Assembly: GCA_021648375.1 (NCBI GenBank)
Contig: JAKISW010000008.1
Location: 14,628-78,627, forward strand
Length of the DNA stretch: 64,000 nucleotides
Origin: Devosiaceae bacterium
GTDB lineage: Bacteria; Pseudomonadota; Alphaproteobacteria; Rhizobiales; Devosiaceae
Reading direction: 5' to 3'
In this document: in pieces, positions 8,587-16,912 of the stretch
Numbering within the stretch: position 1 is the first letter of the stretch
How the letters are laid out: every line of letters begins with the position of its first letter
Notes under the pieces: model-generated
What the model saw: the letters and a program-made list of their open reading frames with translations, nothing else
Database searches by the model: none
Told to the model about the DNA's origin: nothing
Translations under genes and position numbers: made by a program

Positions 8587-9273
8587 AATTTGGTTTTCTG
8601 TTCATGGTTTTTGCCTGCGACAATTCAACCGTTCGTCACCAGTAACTGAATTTATTTCACCAGCCCAACAAATATTACTGATGGGATCACAATTTTTATG
8701 AATAGAGCGCTGTCAAGAAAAGTGCGTAGCGGTTTTCTGGTTCGACAGCGCAACCACTAAAACTGGCGTAGCCAGAGCATTTCCAGAAAAAGTGGGAACC
8801 GGTTTTTCGGTTCGGAAATGCGACCACTAAAAAAGCGGGCGCAGCCAGGCTGCCGGCCAATAATTTAGCCGCCCCCGCGGAGCCGTGAGCTTTAAGCGAA
8901 CTGGCGCGAGCGAGTTAAACCAGCCGCCAATGCAGCGCGCGTCGCAGGCTCAGATCTACCAGTAGCTTTAAAGCGTCACCTGTTTTGCGGTGCGAGCCGT
9001 GAGACAAATAAAACAAGCGTAGTTAAAGCGCTGCCAAGTACACCACAGTAAAGGTCACTAAAACACCAATGGATTTGCCAATAACCATTACAGACATTAT
9101 AGCTTGTTACCTGTCACAAGGCCTACTAGGGTCAGGTCTTAAGGTTTTGTAGCATGTAGATTTTGTAAGGAGTAAATCTGGCACTAGGCAAACCGCATTT
9201 TCAAAAATACTTCATATTAAGTGATCTTGATACATTTTGCATGCCGGATAAATTCTCTGGGAGGGGAATTCCA
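8587..9273. other. Gene-free spacer with repeats
   Basis: No convincing gene is present in these 687 bp. The left half holds two tandem hairpin repeats (8707-8751 and 8777-8821), then a GC-rich stretch with short inverted segments (about 8830-9040). A copy of the dispersed GGTCAGGTCYTTAAGG-type motif lies at 9128-9145. The last 30 bp supply the strong GGGAGGGG ribosome binding site of the next gene. Nothing resembling a known ncRNA family is recognisable. Confidence 0.6.
8707..8821. repeat. Two tandem Rhizobiales-type hairpin repeats with covarying stems
   Basis: Copy A (8707-8751) is closed by GCGCTGTC/GACAGCGC and copy B (8777-8821) by GCATTTCC/GGAAATGC. The insides agree: AGAAAAGTG-like, then CGGTTTTCTGGTTC or CGGTTTTTCGGTTC. 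Both are followed by ACCACTAAAA. The two stems differ almost completely yet both pair perfectly, so structure rather than sequence is kept. The interior matches a hairpin repeat common in Rhizobiales intergenic DNA. Confidence 0.75.
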
Positions 9274-10563
9274 ATGAAGAGCTTTTCGACAACCAGTTTT
9301 CCGACGGATCAGACCAAGGTTCTTGATGACGCGCTTATTGCCGTTCGCAAGCATCCCCAGGCGCTGTTTACCAACTTTCAGTGGTTTTTATATCAGGCGC
9401 AAAACACGGTATATTTCACCGCCTTTTCCACCGATAGTTTTGACAGGGAAAAACTTTGCTCGATTGTCGCCCAGATGTCGGCCTTAGCCCCCCAGCTCAC
9501 CCACGGCTATGTTGGGGCAACTCCGGGCCAACCATTCCCCCAGCACCTGTTAGAAGCCATAACTTCGATTGAAGAAGTGGATGATTTTGACGGTTACCCC
9601 GACAAATGGATTGATGCCGGGCGTGATCTTTATACTGATAAAAACCTGCCCCTTTTCCGGGTCAGGGCAATTGTCAGGCGCAATGGCCCAGACGAGCAAG
9701 GCCGCGCCTCCATGATTATGGTGCGATCATCCCATGCCATAATGGAGGGGTCTGACTCAGCGCTTCTCACCCGCTCCCAACCTTCCTCCCATGGCACCAT
9801 GTCCTCGTCTGCCAATAAAGTTTCATGGCGCAAGCGAATTTCATACGCATTGGGCGCCGCCTTTGTGCTGCCCATGCATATGATTTCTGCCCACCTGCTT
9901 TCTCCCAAAGTGGTCGAGATGGGATTTCGCAGCGTGGCTTTTGAACGGGCAGGTTTAAGACGCATTGCCAATCGCCTTAAAGTTCGTCAGCGCTCTTTAA
10001 TGTTTGCGCTGGTAATGTACGCTCTAAACGATGGTGGCAAAGGTTTTTCCGAGAAAAAAATTCGCGGAATTTACACCATGCTTGATTCCGAACGTCACGA
10101 TTATGATGATGATTTTTTCCGGGTGCGCTCAATCGAGGCGATTTTTGACGTCACCGATAATCTGGAGGACTTTATCCTTAAAGTTGATGAGACAATTGGT
10201 GAAGTGGAGGCAAAAGATATTACAAAAATGCAGTTTCTTCTCAACACCATGCTTGCAGCCCACCGGGCAATTTCAAAAGTGCTGCCATTTTTGTATTCAG
10301 AGCGGTTTTTTCGCTTTAACGGCAATTACGACATTGTACTCACCATGGTCCCCCCCCATAGAACCTATGGAGATTTGACCAAGGGCCTGATCGAGCCGAT
10401 TTATTGCGGTTCCTACCACCCGGGTTCAAACCTTTGCACCTTCGTTCCCGCCCGCAAAAATGTGACGTTGAATTTCTCCATGCGCACCCAGCACTTGCCC
10501 TATGTGGAAAAGATCGCCGGATTACTGCAAGAACTTGACGAAACTGTAACAGAGCAGAGTTGA
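9274..10563 (+). CDS. Condensation/acyltransferase-like protein, copy 1
   Basis: The start is ATG 9274, with GGGAGGGG 8 bases upstream; the earlier ATG 9241 has no such site. The 429-residue protein is a paralogue of the gene at 13451. Shared motifs include GYPDKW, SHAIMEGSDSALLTRS (His154, Glu158, Gly159), FLYxxxFFRF and GSYHPGSNLCTFVPARKNVT with NFSMR near the end. The HxxxEG element sits where condensation-domain and wax-ester synthase/DGAT-type acyltransferases have HHxxxDG, and the size fits, so a CoA-dependent-acyltransferase fold is likely. The first His and the Asp are changed, so activity is uncertain. Hydrophobic stretch about 195-215 may touch the membrane. Its neighbours glpD and glpK suggest a lipid/glycerol role (inference). 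Confidence 0.55.
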   Translation: MKSFSTTSFPTDQTKVLDDALIAVRKHPQALFTNFQWFLYQAQNTVYFTAFSTDSFDREKLCSIVAQMSALAPQLTHGYVGATPGQPFPQHLLEAITSIEEVDDFDGYPDKWIDAGRDLYTDKNLPLFRVRAIVRRNGPDEQGRASMIMVRSSHAIMEGSDSALLTRSQPSSHGTMSSSANKVSWRKRISYALGAAFVLPMHMISAHLLSPKVVEMGFRSVAFERAGLRRIANRLKVRQRSLMFALVMYALNDGGKGFSEKKIRGIYTMLDSERHDYDDDFFRVRSIEAIFDVTDNLEDFILKVDETIGEVEAKDITKMQFLLNTMLAAHRAISKVLPFLYSERFFRFNGNYDIVLTMVPPHRTYGDLTKGLIEPIYCGSYHPGSNLCTFVPARKNVTLNFSMRTQHLPYVEKIAGLLQELDETVTEQS

Positions 10564-10688
10564 GGCAGTTTCTTTTCGCCTATGGACATCCATTGCGAAC
10601 AATAACACTATCCTGCCTTAATCACTGGCGATAATTTACACTGGCAATGATTTTTGCCGATATCATCAATTGAGATGGGACATTTAAC

Positions 10689-11357
10689 ATGAAATACCGG
10701 GTTCTTGGCGCAATCACGTTGGTTTTACTGATTTCAGCCTGCACAACAACCAATCCCTTTACTGGCGAGCAGCAGATTTCAAATACCACTGGCGGAGCAA
10801 CCATAGGCGCTGCCGCCGGAGCCGTTGGCGGCCTTGTTGCAGCTGCTGCAACCGGTGGCGATGCCCGCATTGCCGCTCTTATTGGTGCCGGTGTTGGCGC
10901 ATTGGCCGGAGGCGCGGTTGGCTCCTATATGGATCAGCAGGAAGCTGAACTTCGTGCCCAATTGCAGGGCACCGGGGTTTCTGTGACCAGAGTTGGCGAT
11001 CAGATTATTTTGAATATGCCCTCAAATATAACTTTCCAAACCGGCTCGTCGAACGTTCAACCTCAATTCAGATCAACTCTGCAATCAGTGGCTCTGGTTT
11101 TGTTGCGCTTTGATCGCACCATTGTAGATATTATTGGCCACACCGATTCTGATGGCTCCGAAGAATTCAATGCACAACTCTCCAGAGAACGCGCCATTGC
11201 CGTTGCCAGTGTTATTTCATCTCAAGGAATTGATGCCAGAAGGTTTTCCCTGCAGGGCCGGGGAGAAAGCAATCCTATTGCCTCCAATGCCACAGCAGCC
11301 GGAAAAGCGCAAAACCGCCGCGTTGAGATCAGAATTTCACCACTGCGCGCAGGGTAA
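10689..11357 (+). CDS. OmpA-family lipoprotein (YiaD-like)
   Basis: The 222-residue precursor has a lipoprotein signal with lipobox LISAC (Cys18). A glycine-zipper segment follows (about 36-80: GGATIGAAAGAVGG, then GAGVGALAGGAVGSY), then an OmpA peptidoglycan-binding domain (about 105-215) with IIGHTDSDGSEEFN, LSRERAIAVASVI and NRRVEI. It is expected in the outer membrane, tethering it to peptidoglycan. It is likely transcribed alone; an inverted repeat followed by T-residues lies 44 bp after the stop. Confidence 0.92.
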   Translation: MKYRVLGAITLVLLISACTTTNPFTGEQQISNTTGGATIGAAAGAVGGLVAAAATGGDARIAALIGAGVGALAGGAVGSYMDQQEAELRAQLQGTGVSVTRVGDQIILNMPSNITFQTGSSNVQPQFRSTLQSVALVLLRFDRTIVDIIGHTDSDGSEEFNAQLSRERAIAVASVISSQGIDARRFSLQGRGESNPIASNATAAGKAQNRRVEIRISPLRAG

Positions 11358-11400
11358 AGTCAGTTAGGCGTTACAGATAATCAAATATTCTGATTTTTTT

Positions 11401-11436
11401 CACCATTAGTGAAAATTTCTATTTTTACTAATGGTG
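11401..11436. terminator. AT-rich inverted repeat, probable terminator of the OmpA lipoprotein gene
   Basis: The arms CACCATTAGTGAAAAT and ATTTTTACTAATGGTG pair over 16 positions with one G-T wobble, around a 4-base loop. A T-rich run (TAGTTTTTTGC) follows on the plus strand. The stem is AT-rich, so an operator is a possible alternative. Confidence 0.55.
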
Positions 11437-11780
11437 TAGTTTTTTGCAAAATTTACCCCATACAACTGGACAAATTCCCGCGCCTTTTAAGGCGCCAATA
11501 ACCCTGTGTGTACTGGTAATTTTCTTTCCTCACCCCCTTAAAAGCACAAAATAATTCAATTCGCCTGCGAAATATTATATTGGAATTTGCAACAAACCGA
11601 GCGGGTAAGCAAAAATCATAAAATTTTCAAGCAAATCTTTCCTTTTTGGCTTTTACTTTCACTTGACACGCGAACCGTTGGCGTTCCTAGTGGAATTGGT
11701 TTCGAATACTCAAAAAACACTACAAAACGAAACCCGGATAGATTATGTATGCGTGAGAATAGCTGTGCGAGAAACCATCA
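11437..11780. other. Spacer upstream of glpD
   Basis: About 340 bp without a supported gene. An open frame at 11587-11901 overlaps glpD, has no family resemblance and is rejected. The region presumably carries the glpD promoter. A TTGACA box is seen near 11662 (CACTTGACACGCGA) with no strong -10 identified, and no DeoR/GlpR operator could be read with confidence. Confidence 0.4.
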
Positions 11781-13310
11781 ATGCAAACAAATAACGACAT
11801 CGAACCCTTTGACATATTTGTCATCGGCGGCGGAATTAACGGCTGCGGGATCGCCCGTGATGCTGCCGGGCGCGGCTACAGGGTTGGCTTGGCAGAAATG
11901 AATGATCTGGCCAGCGGAACATCATCCGGTGCAACCAAACTTATCCATGGCGGCCTGCGCTATCTGGAACATTATGAATTCAGACTGGTTCATGAAGCAT
12001 TGATGGAGCGCGAGCGCCTGTGGGCCATTGCACCCCACATAATCTGGCCGCTTCGCTTTGTACTTCCCATACATAAAGGCATGCGTCCGGCCTGGTTTTT
12101 GCGTCTTGGACTTTTTATGTACGACTATATGGGCGGCCGCAAACTTTTGCCGCCAACTAAAACCATCGATATGCAAAACAGCGATGTTTCAGCCCCCCTA
12201 AAGCCCCTATACTCAAAGGCTTTTGAATATAGTGATGCCTGGGTAAACGATGCCAGAATGGTTGTTTTAAACGCCCGCGATGCTGCCGACCGGGGCGCTT
12301 CAATCATGACCCATACCAAGGTTATTGCGGCCAAAAGAATCAAAGACAAAGGCCAGGGCAATAATCAAATATGGGAAATTACTCTAAAACCTGAAAAATC
12401 AGAAGCCATAACAATACTTTCAAAAGTATTGGTCAATGCGGCCGGACCATGGGTCGACAGGGTTCTAAATGATGCAATCAAGCGCGATGACGGCAAGCGC
12501 ATTCGGCTGGTCAAAGGCTCGCACATAGTTGTTAAGCGTTTGTTTGATCACGACAAATGTTACATTTTTCAAAATTCTGACGAGCGAATAATTTTTGCAA
12601 TTCCCTATGAAGAGGATTTCACACTGATCGGAACCACCGATCAGGATTATGAAGGTGATCCGACAGATGTCACTATTTCTGATGAGGAAATCACCTATTT
12701 ATGTGATGCGGCCAGCGAATATTTTGCAAAACCTGTAACCCCTGATCAGATGGTCTGGTCCTATTCGGCTGTTCGTCCATTAATGGATGATGGCTCTTCA
12801 AAAGCCCAGGAAGCCACCCGCGATTATGTATTAACTGTGCAGGTTGAGGACGGCGCACCAATCATCAATGTTCACGGCGGCAAACTCACCACCTATCGCA
12901 AACTCGCCCTTTCAGTTATGGAAAAAATTGCCTCTGTTTATGAAAGACGCGGCAAAGACTGGACAGGCGACGAATGCCTGCCCGGAGGAGATTTTCCCGC
13001 CACCGGATTTGCTGATGAGGTTAAAAAACTAAAAAGCAATTATCCGTTTTTGAAACAAAGACACGCAAGACGACTTGTCAGGCTTTATGGCACAATTGCC
13101 CATAAAATCCTTACTGATGTTAGCGAAATTGCAGGGCTTGGGATATTATTTGGCGATGATCTTTATGAGGTTGAGGTAAACCACCTTATTGAAAATGAAT
13201 GGGCCATAAGTGTTGAAGATATATTGTGGCGAAGAACAAAACGCGGGCTTTGGTTTTCCCCGGATCAGGTTAAAACCCTGCAAAAATATCTTAAGGGCAG
13301 AATCAAATAA
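11781..13310 (+). CDS. glpD: Aerobic glycerol-3-phosphate dehydrogenase
   Basis: This FAD enzyme oxidises sn-glycerol 3-phosphate to dihydroxyacetone phosphate at the inner membrane and passes electrons to quinone. The 509-residue length, the dinucleotide-binding start DIFVIGGGINGCGIARDAAG, LASGTSSGATKLIHGGLRYL, IGTTDQDYEGDP and VHGGKLTTYRKLA are GlpD hallmarks. ATG 11781 aligns with family starts although its ribosome binding site is weak. glpK lies 3.6 kb away on the opposite strand, so the two are a dispersed glycerol regulon rather than an operon. It is flanked by the two acyltransferase-like paralogues. Confidence 0.96.
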   Translation: MQTNNDIEPFDIFVIGGGINGCGIARDAAGRGYRVGLAEMNDLASGTSSGATKLIHGGLRYLEHYEFRLVHEALMERERLWAIAPHIIWPLRFVLPIHKGMRPAWFLRLGLFMYDYMGGRKLLPPTKTIDMQNSDVSAPLKPLYSKAFEYSDAWVNDARMVVLNARDAADRGASIMTHTKVIAAKRIKDKGQGNNQIWEITLKPEKSEAITILSKVLVNAAGPWVDRVLNDAIKRDDGKRIRLVKGSHIVVKRLFDHDKCYIFQNSDERIIFAIPYEEDFTLIGTTDQDYEGDPTDVTISDEEITYLCDAASEYFAKPVTPDQMVWSYSAVRPLMDDGSSKAQEATRDYVLTVQVEDGAPIINVHGGKLTTYRKLALSVMEKIASVYERRGKDWTGDECLPGGDFPATGFADEVKKLKSNYPFLKQRHARRLVRLYGTIAHKILTDVSEIAGLGILFGDDLYEVEVNHLIENEWAISVEDILWRRTKRGLWFSPDQVKTLQKYLKGRIK

Positions 13311-13408
13311 AAAGGGCCTTTGTAAATTCATCCATTCTGCTTGAGGCCTCTGACGGCCCTTTACCCTGCCCTATGCCCTTGACTATTTTTAAACGAAGGG
13401 TCTAGGTT

Positions 13409-13431
13409 TGTTCTGGCTTTTGGCCAGAACA
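13409..13431. promoter_or_regulatory. Perfect 9-bp hairpin just upstream of acyltransferase-like copy 2
   Basis: TGTTCTGGC (13409-13417) and GCCAGAACA (13423-13431) pair exactly around the loop TTTTG. It ends 19 bases before the GTG start at 13451. It has no following T-run, so it is not a typical terminator; it could be an operator or a leader structure in the mRNA. A second inverted repeat, AAAGGGCC/GGCCCTTT (13311-13318 and 13355-13362), sits just after glpD. Confidence 0.5.
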
Positions 13432-13450
13432 GGCAGTTTGGGGATATTTT

Positions 13451-14725
13451 GTGACTTCACATTCAGGCAGCGCCCCCACCATTGAAAACATCCCCCCCGA
13501 TGGCAAAACGGTAAAAAAAACGGCGGATATCACAGCAGGTTTTACTGATAATCAATGGTATTGTCATCTGGCACGCCAGACCGTGTTTTTCAGCTCTTTT
13601 TCCAACCGTCCCTTTGCCATGGATGAAGCTATTGCAACAGTGCGTGAAATTTTTAAACTGGCGCCCCATATTTTACAAAATTACAGCGCTGACTTTAAAG
13701 AAAGCTCTTTGAATAAAAACATGCTTTCCAGCATTATTTCACTGGAGCAGGTTGTCTCTCTTGATGAATATCCTGACAAATGGTCAATGGCAGGCGATGA
13801 TATATTTGACAATTCTTCACTGCCTCCCCTGCGCATAAAGGTGGCCATGCTTAAAAACGGGCCTGACAAAAAGGGAAGATTTGCCGCTCTTTTAATCCTT
13901 TCGACCCATTCAATGTTTGAAGGGGTCGATGCTGCATCTCTTACCCGGTCCAAAACTGTGCAGCGCGGCACTGTCACCAAAAAACCCGCCTCAACATCAA
14001 CGTTCAAAAAATTTGGATATACAGCAATGGCTGCAGCGCTGGCACCGTTACAGCTGTTGGCAGCATTTTTATTTGCCCCCCGAACTGGCGATGTGGGCAT
14101 TAAAACCCTGGCAATCTCTCGATCCGACCTGCGTACAGGGGCCAACAAGCTGGGAATTAGCCAACAGGCCCTGATGTTTGCTCTGGCATCATTTGCACTG
14201 AACGGGAAAGAAAAAGCATTTTCTAAAAAATCCCTTTCAACCCTTTTTGCGGATTTAAACCAGACCAGTGATTTTAAAACCAATGATGAATTTTTTCAGT
14301 TTAGAATGATCGACCTCAACCTGAAGGTAAAAGACAATTTTACTGATTTTGCCATGGGCGTTGCCAAAACATTGCAACAGGCACAAGCCGGTAATAAATC
14401 CCATACCCAGACATTGCTAAATTCCATGTTTGGCATGCACCGGCGTTTGCATTCTTTGTTTCCGTTTTTATACACAGCCCAGCTGTTTCGCTTTTCCGCA
14501 GGCTATGATTTTACCCTGTCCCTTGCGCCGCCCCAACACCTTGGCGGCGGTTTAACCGAGGGGCTGATGGAGCCGGTTTTTACCGGTACATATCACCCCG
14601 GATTCAACATGTGCGTTTTTTCACCGGGGCGTAGCTATGTCACTTTCAACTTTTCCCTGCGTCAGCGTTATCTGAAAAATATTGATAATATTCCGGCCCT
14701 GTTGGAACAGTTACTAAAATCTTAA
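13451..14725 (+). CDS. Condensation/acyltransferase-like protein, copy 2
   Basis: The 424-residue product is a diverged paralogue of the protein at 9274. The GTG start at 13451 has TTTGGGGAT about 7 bases upstream. Shared elements in the same order are DEYPDKW, THSMFEGVDAASLTRS (His153, Glu157, Gly158), a hydrophobic stretch at about 195-213, FLYTAQLFRFSAGYD, GLMEPVFTGTYHPG and VTFNFSLRQRY. As in copy 1, HxxxEG stands in place of the HHxxxDG of WS/DGAT and condensation enzymes. I infer a CoA-dependent-acyltransferase fold with an unknown substrate. It lies 140 bp after glpD on the same strand and might be co-expressed with it. Confidence 0.55.
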   Translation: MTSHSGSAPTIENIPPDGKTVKKTADITAGFTDNQWYCHLARQTVFFSSFSNRPFAMDEAIATVREIFKLAPHILQNYSADFKESSLNKNMLSSIISLEQVVSLDEYPDKWSMAGDDIFDNSSLPPLRIKVAMLKNGPDKKGRFAALLILSTHSMFEGVDAASLTRSKTVQRGTVTKKPASTSTFKKFGYTAMAAALAPLQLLAAFLFAPRTGDVGIKTLAISRSDLRTGANKLGISQQALMFALASFALNGKEKAFSKKSLSTLFADLNQTSDFKTNDEFFQFRMIDLNLKVKDNFTDFAMGVAKTLQQAQAGNKSHTQTLLNSMFGMHRRLHSLFPFLYTAQLFRFSAGYDFTLSLAPPQHLGGGLTEGLMEPVFTGTYHPGFNMCVFSPGRSYVTFNFSLRQRYLKNIDNIPALLEQLLKS

Positions 14726-14791
14726 TCATCTATCCGATCCCGCTCATGACCAGAAAGTGACTGAAAACAATTTTTATTTGTCAAAAATTTC

Positions 14792-14814
14792 TAATAGTCT
14801 GAACACCACTATTA
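14792..14814. promoter_or_regulatory. Inverted repeat upstream of the imelysin-like gene
   Basis: TAATAGT (14792-14798) and ACTATTA (14808-14814) are exact inverted repeats nine bases apart, about 140 bp before the imelysin start. Imelysin-family genes are often iron-regulated, so a Fur/Irr-type site is possible, but the sequence does not match a standard Fur box. Confidence 0.35.
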
Positions 14815-14954
14815 CGCCATGAGACAGCTATAATAAAACCAGAATCAATTTGCCTATATAAAGGCTCGCTCAATTAAAGTTTTTAAGTTACCTATGGACC
14901 TAACAAGGTCAGACAACAAAGCGCGTTGAAGAAAAATTCCGTCAGGAGAATAAA

Positions 14955-16271
14955 GTGAATATTACCAAAACTAACTGGCTGCTGGCGATAGCATTTGCAG
15001 CGGCCCTCACACTGACACCTGCAAAGGCGCAGCAAAATTCAGATTCATCAGCCCAGACTGAAGAAGTGACAATTGTTGATGTCGTTAATAATTATGCTGA
15101 TATTGGACTTGCCACTTTTCAGGATTCTTTAAGAACCGCCGAGCAGTTGCGCACCGCGATTGAAGACCTGTTAAACGATCCAAATGACGAAACTTTAGAA
15201 CTGGCGCAAGAAGCCTGGCGCACCGCACGCATTCCTTTTGAAATCAGCGAAATTTATGTGCAGGCCAATCCGATAGTTGGTGATTGGGTAAACCGGGTAA
15301 ACGCATGGCCCATTGATCCTGATTATATTGATTACCCCGGTTCTGGCGCCCCATCTGCAGACAATAACAGCGCAAGCGAAAATATTATCGGCTCCACCAC
15401 TATTACTCTTGGTGGCAATACCATCGATGTGGAAAAAATTACCACTGAACTCATTTCTCAAAACCTTCACCTGCCCAATGGCGATCAAACAAAAATTGCA
15501 TCCGGTTATCAGGTGATTGAGTTTTTGCTCTGGGGCAATGATACTTTAGGGGCCGAAGAAAAAGACGTTGAAGACGGAGCGGGGAAGCGACCTGCAACAG
15601 ATTTTGATCTTGAAACCTGCACCAACCAGAATTGCGAACGCCGGGGCGAATATCTTTATGCGGCGGTAAACCTTCTTATTGAGGATTTGCAGGAAATGGT
15701 CGGCAACTGGCTGGCCACCGGGCAGGCGCGACGGGCTTTGCTGGCCGACCCTGACATGGGTCTTTCGATGATGATTTCTGGAATGGGATCGCTCGCTCTT
15801 GGTGAATTAGCGGGCAACCGTCTGATGCGCTCCATCAATGTGGGCGATCAGACAGGCGAACAGGATAGGTTTTCCAACAATACAAATATTTCTTATCTGT
15901 TTAATGCCCGCGGGCTTATCGGCGTTTATTTCGGTGAGTATTTTACCATGGAAGATGATTATATTGCTGGGGCGTCCATGGCCGATATTTTGGAAAAAAC
16001 CAACCCGGAACTGGATGAAGAATTCAGGATTGCACTTGGTCTTACCATGGCCCGTATGCGCCTGATGGTGGAATATGCCCGTGATGTTGAAGCCTATGAC
16101 TTAATGATTGCCCCCGGTAATGAAGAAGGCAACGGCTTAATTTTAGAGGCGGTTGCTTCCCTAATTGATCTAACCCAGGTTATTGAAAAATTCCCGGCCG
16201 CATTTGGCGTAGACCCGATCGAATTTATAGGGTCTGCCGAGTTGGACAATTTTGTACCCTCCACTGAATAG
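14955..16271 (+). CDS. Imelysin-family (M75) periplasmic protein
   Basis: The GTG start at 14955 has AGGAG 6 bases upstream. The 438-residue precursor has a signal peptide ending near TPAKAQQ and an imelysin/IrpA-type domain. Family landmarks are AWRTARIPFEISEIYVQANP, WPIDPDYIDY and GYQVIEFLLWGND (coded at 15504-15542). In most relatives the last reads GxHxxEFLLWG, so the His of the GxHxxE motif is Gln here, which makes peptidase-like or metal-binding activity at that site doubtful. Family members take part in iron uptake at the cell envelope. It is followed after 18 bp by a CAP-domain lipoprotein gene and is probably co-transcribed with it. Confidence 0.85.
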   Translation: MNITKTNWLLAIAFAAALTLTPAKAQQNSDSSAQTEEVTIVDVVNNYADIGLATFQDSLRTAEQLRTAIEDLLNDPNDETLELAQEAWRTARIPFEISEIYVQANPIVGDWVNRVNAWPIDPDYIDYPGSGAPSADNNSASENIIGSTTITLGGNTIDVEKITTELISQNLHLPNGDQTKIASGYQVIEFLLWGNDTLGAEEKDVEDGAGKRPATDFDLETCTNQNCERRGEYLYAAVNLLIEDLQEMVGNWLATGQARRALLADPDMGLSMMISGMGSLALGELAGNRLMRSINVGDQTGEQDRFSNNTNISYLFNARGLIGVYFGEYFTMEDDYIAGASMADILEKTNPELDEEFRIALGLTMARMRLMVEYARDVEAYDLMIAPGNEEGNGLILEAVASLIDLTQVIEKFPAAFGVDPIEFIGSAELDNFVPSTE

Positions 16272-16289
16272 GCAACAGGGTCAGGGCTT

Positions 16290-16790
16290 ATGAATTTAAG
16301 ATTACTTACCAAAAGAAACTTCTTAATATTGGGATTGGGCGGCACACTTAGCGCCTGCTCTCAATATTTGCCCGAAGGCAGCACAAGCCCCGTATTTCTT
16401 TCGCGCGAAATTATAATGACAAAAATCAACGCAACCCGAGCCGCCAATGGTGTGAAAGCACTGGCCTATAATCCGGTTTTGGAAAAAGCTGCGCAAATCC
16501 ATGTCCGCCTGATGGCACAAAAAGGCGAATTATCCCATGAGTTGGGGGGAACTTTGCGCGAAAGGGTAACGGCCGTTGGCTATCAGGGAGCGGTTGGAGA
16601 AAATCTGGCTGGTGGCCAGGACACCCTTGAAGACGCAATCAAGGGCTGGCTGGAATCACGGCCCCATCGCAATACGCTGCTAAACCCCAAATTCACCGAA
16701 TTCGGCTTCGCTGTAGCCGAAGGGGGCGGCGAATATGAAATCTACTGGGCAATGATTTTTGGCAGTAGTTTTGAAGCCTGGCTGGGTTGA
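16290..16790 (+). CDS. CAP (SCP/PR1) domain lipoprotein
   Basis: The 166-residue precursor carries a lipobox LSAC (Cys23) after a hydrophobic signal and then a CAP domain. Motifs seen include INATRAANGVKALAYNPVLE, the metal-site-like LSHELGG and GENLAGG, followed by WLESRPHRNTLLNPKFTEFG. Bacterial CAP proteins are secreted or lipid-anchored, with mostly unknown function. It lies 18 bp after the imelysin-like gene. Confidence 0.85.
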   Translation: MNLRLLTKRNFLILGLGGTLSACSQYLPEGSTSPVFLSREIIMTKINATRAANGVKALAYNPVLEKAAQIHVRLMAQKGELSHELGGTLRERVTAVGYQGAVGENLAGGQDTLEDAIKGWLESRPHRNTLLNPKFTEFGFAVAEGGGEYEIYWAMIFGSSFEAWLG

Positions 16791-16797
16791 TTTACAG

Positions 16798-16912
16798 CAT
16801 GTCTCCCAAAAGAGGGAGCCGGTTTTGGGATAAAAGATATGCAAAAACAAAGAGATAAAGCGTTGGAGCGGCTTAAATGAAACGCGACACGCTTTAGGGG
16901 CAGGTCCTGACC
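16798..16912. repeat. Rhizobiales-type intergenic repeat
   Basis: 16798-16844 begins GCATGTCTCCCAAAAG and closes with GGGATAAAAGATATGC, around a CCGGTTTTGGG core. It has the same layout as the hairpins at 8707-8821. It is followed by a second block (CAAAGAGATAAAGCG to GCGACACGC) and a copy of the GGTCCTGACCC motif at 16902-16914 that abuts the glpK stop codon. Confidence 0.6.

Noticed and set aside
8830..9060. Possible structured ncRNA in the GC-rich spacer
   Set aside because: Short inverted segments exist but no overall fold or family motif could be supported; it looks like fused repeat ends.
11587..11901. 104-residue frame before glpD
   Set aside because: No family resemblance or ribosome binding site, and it runs into glpD in another frame.
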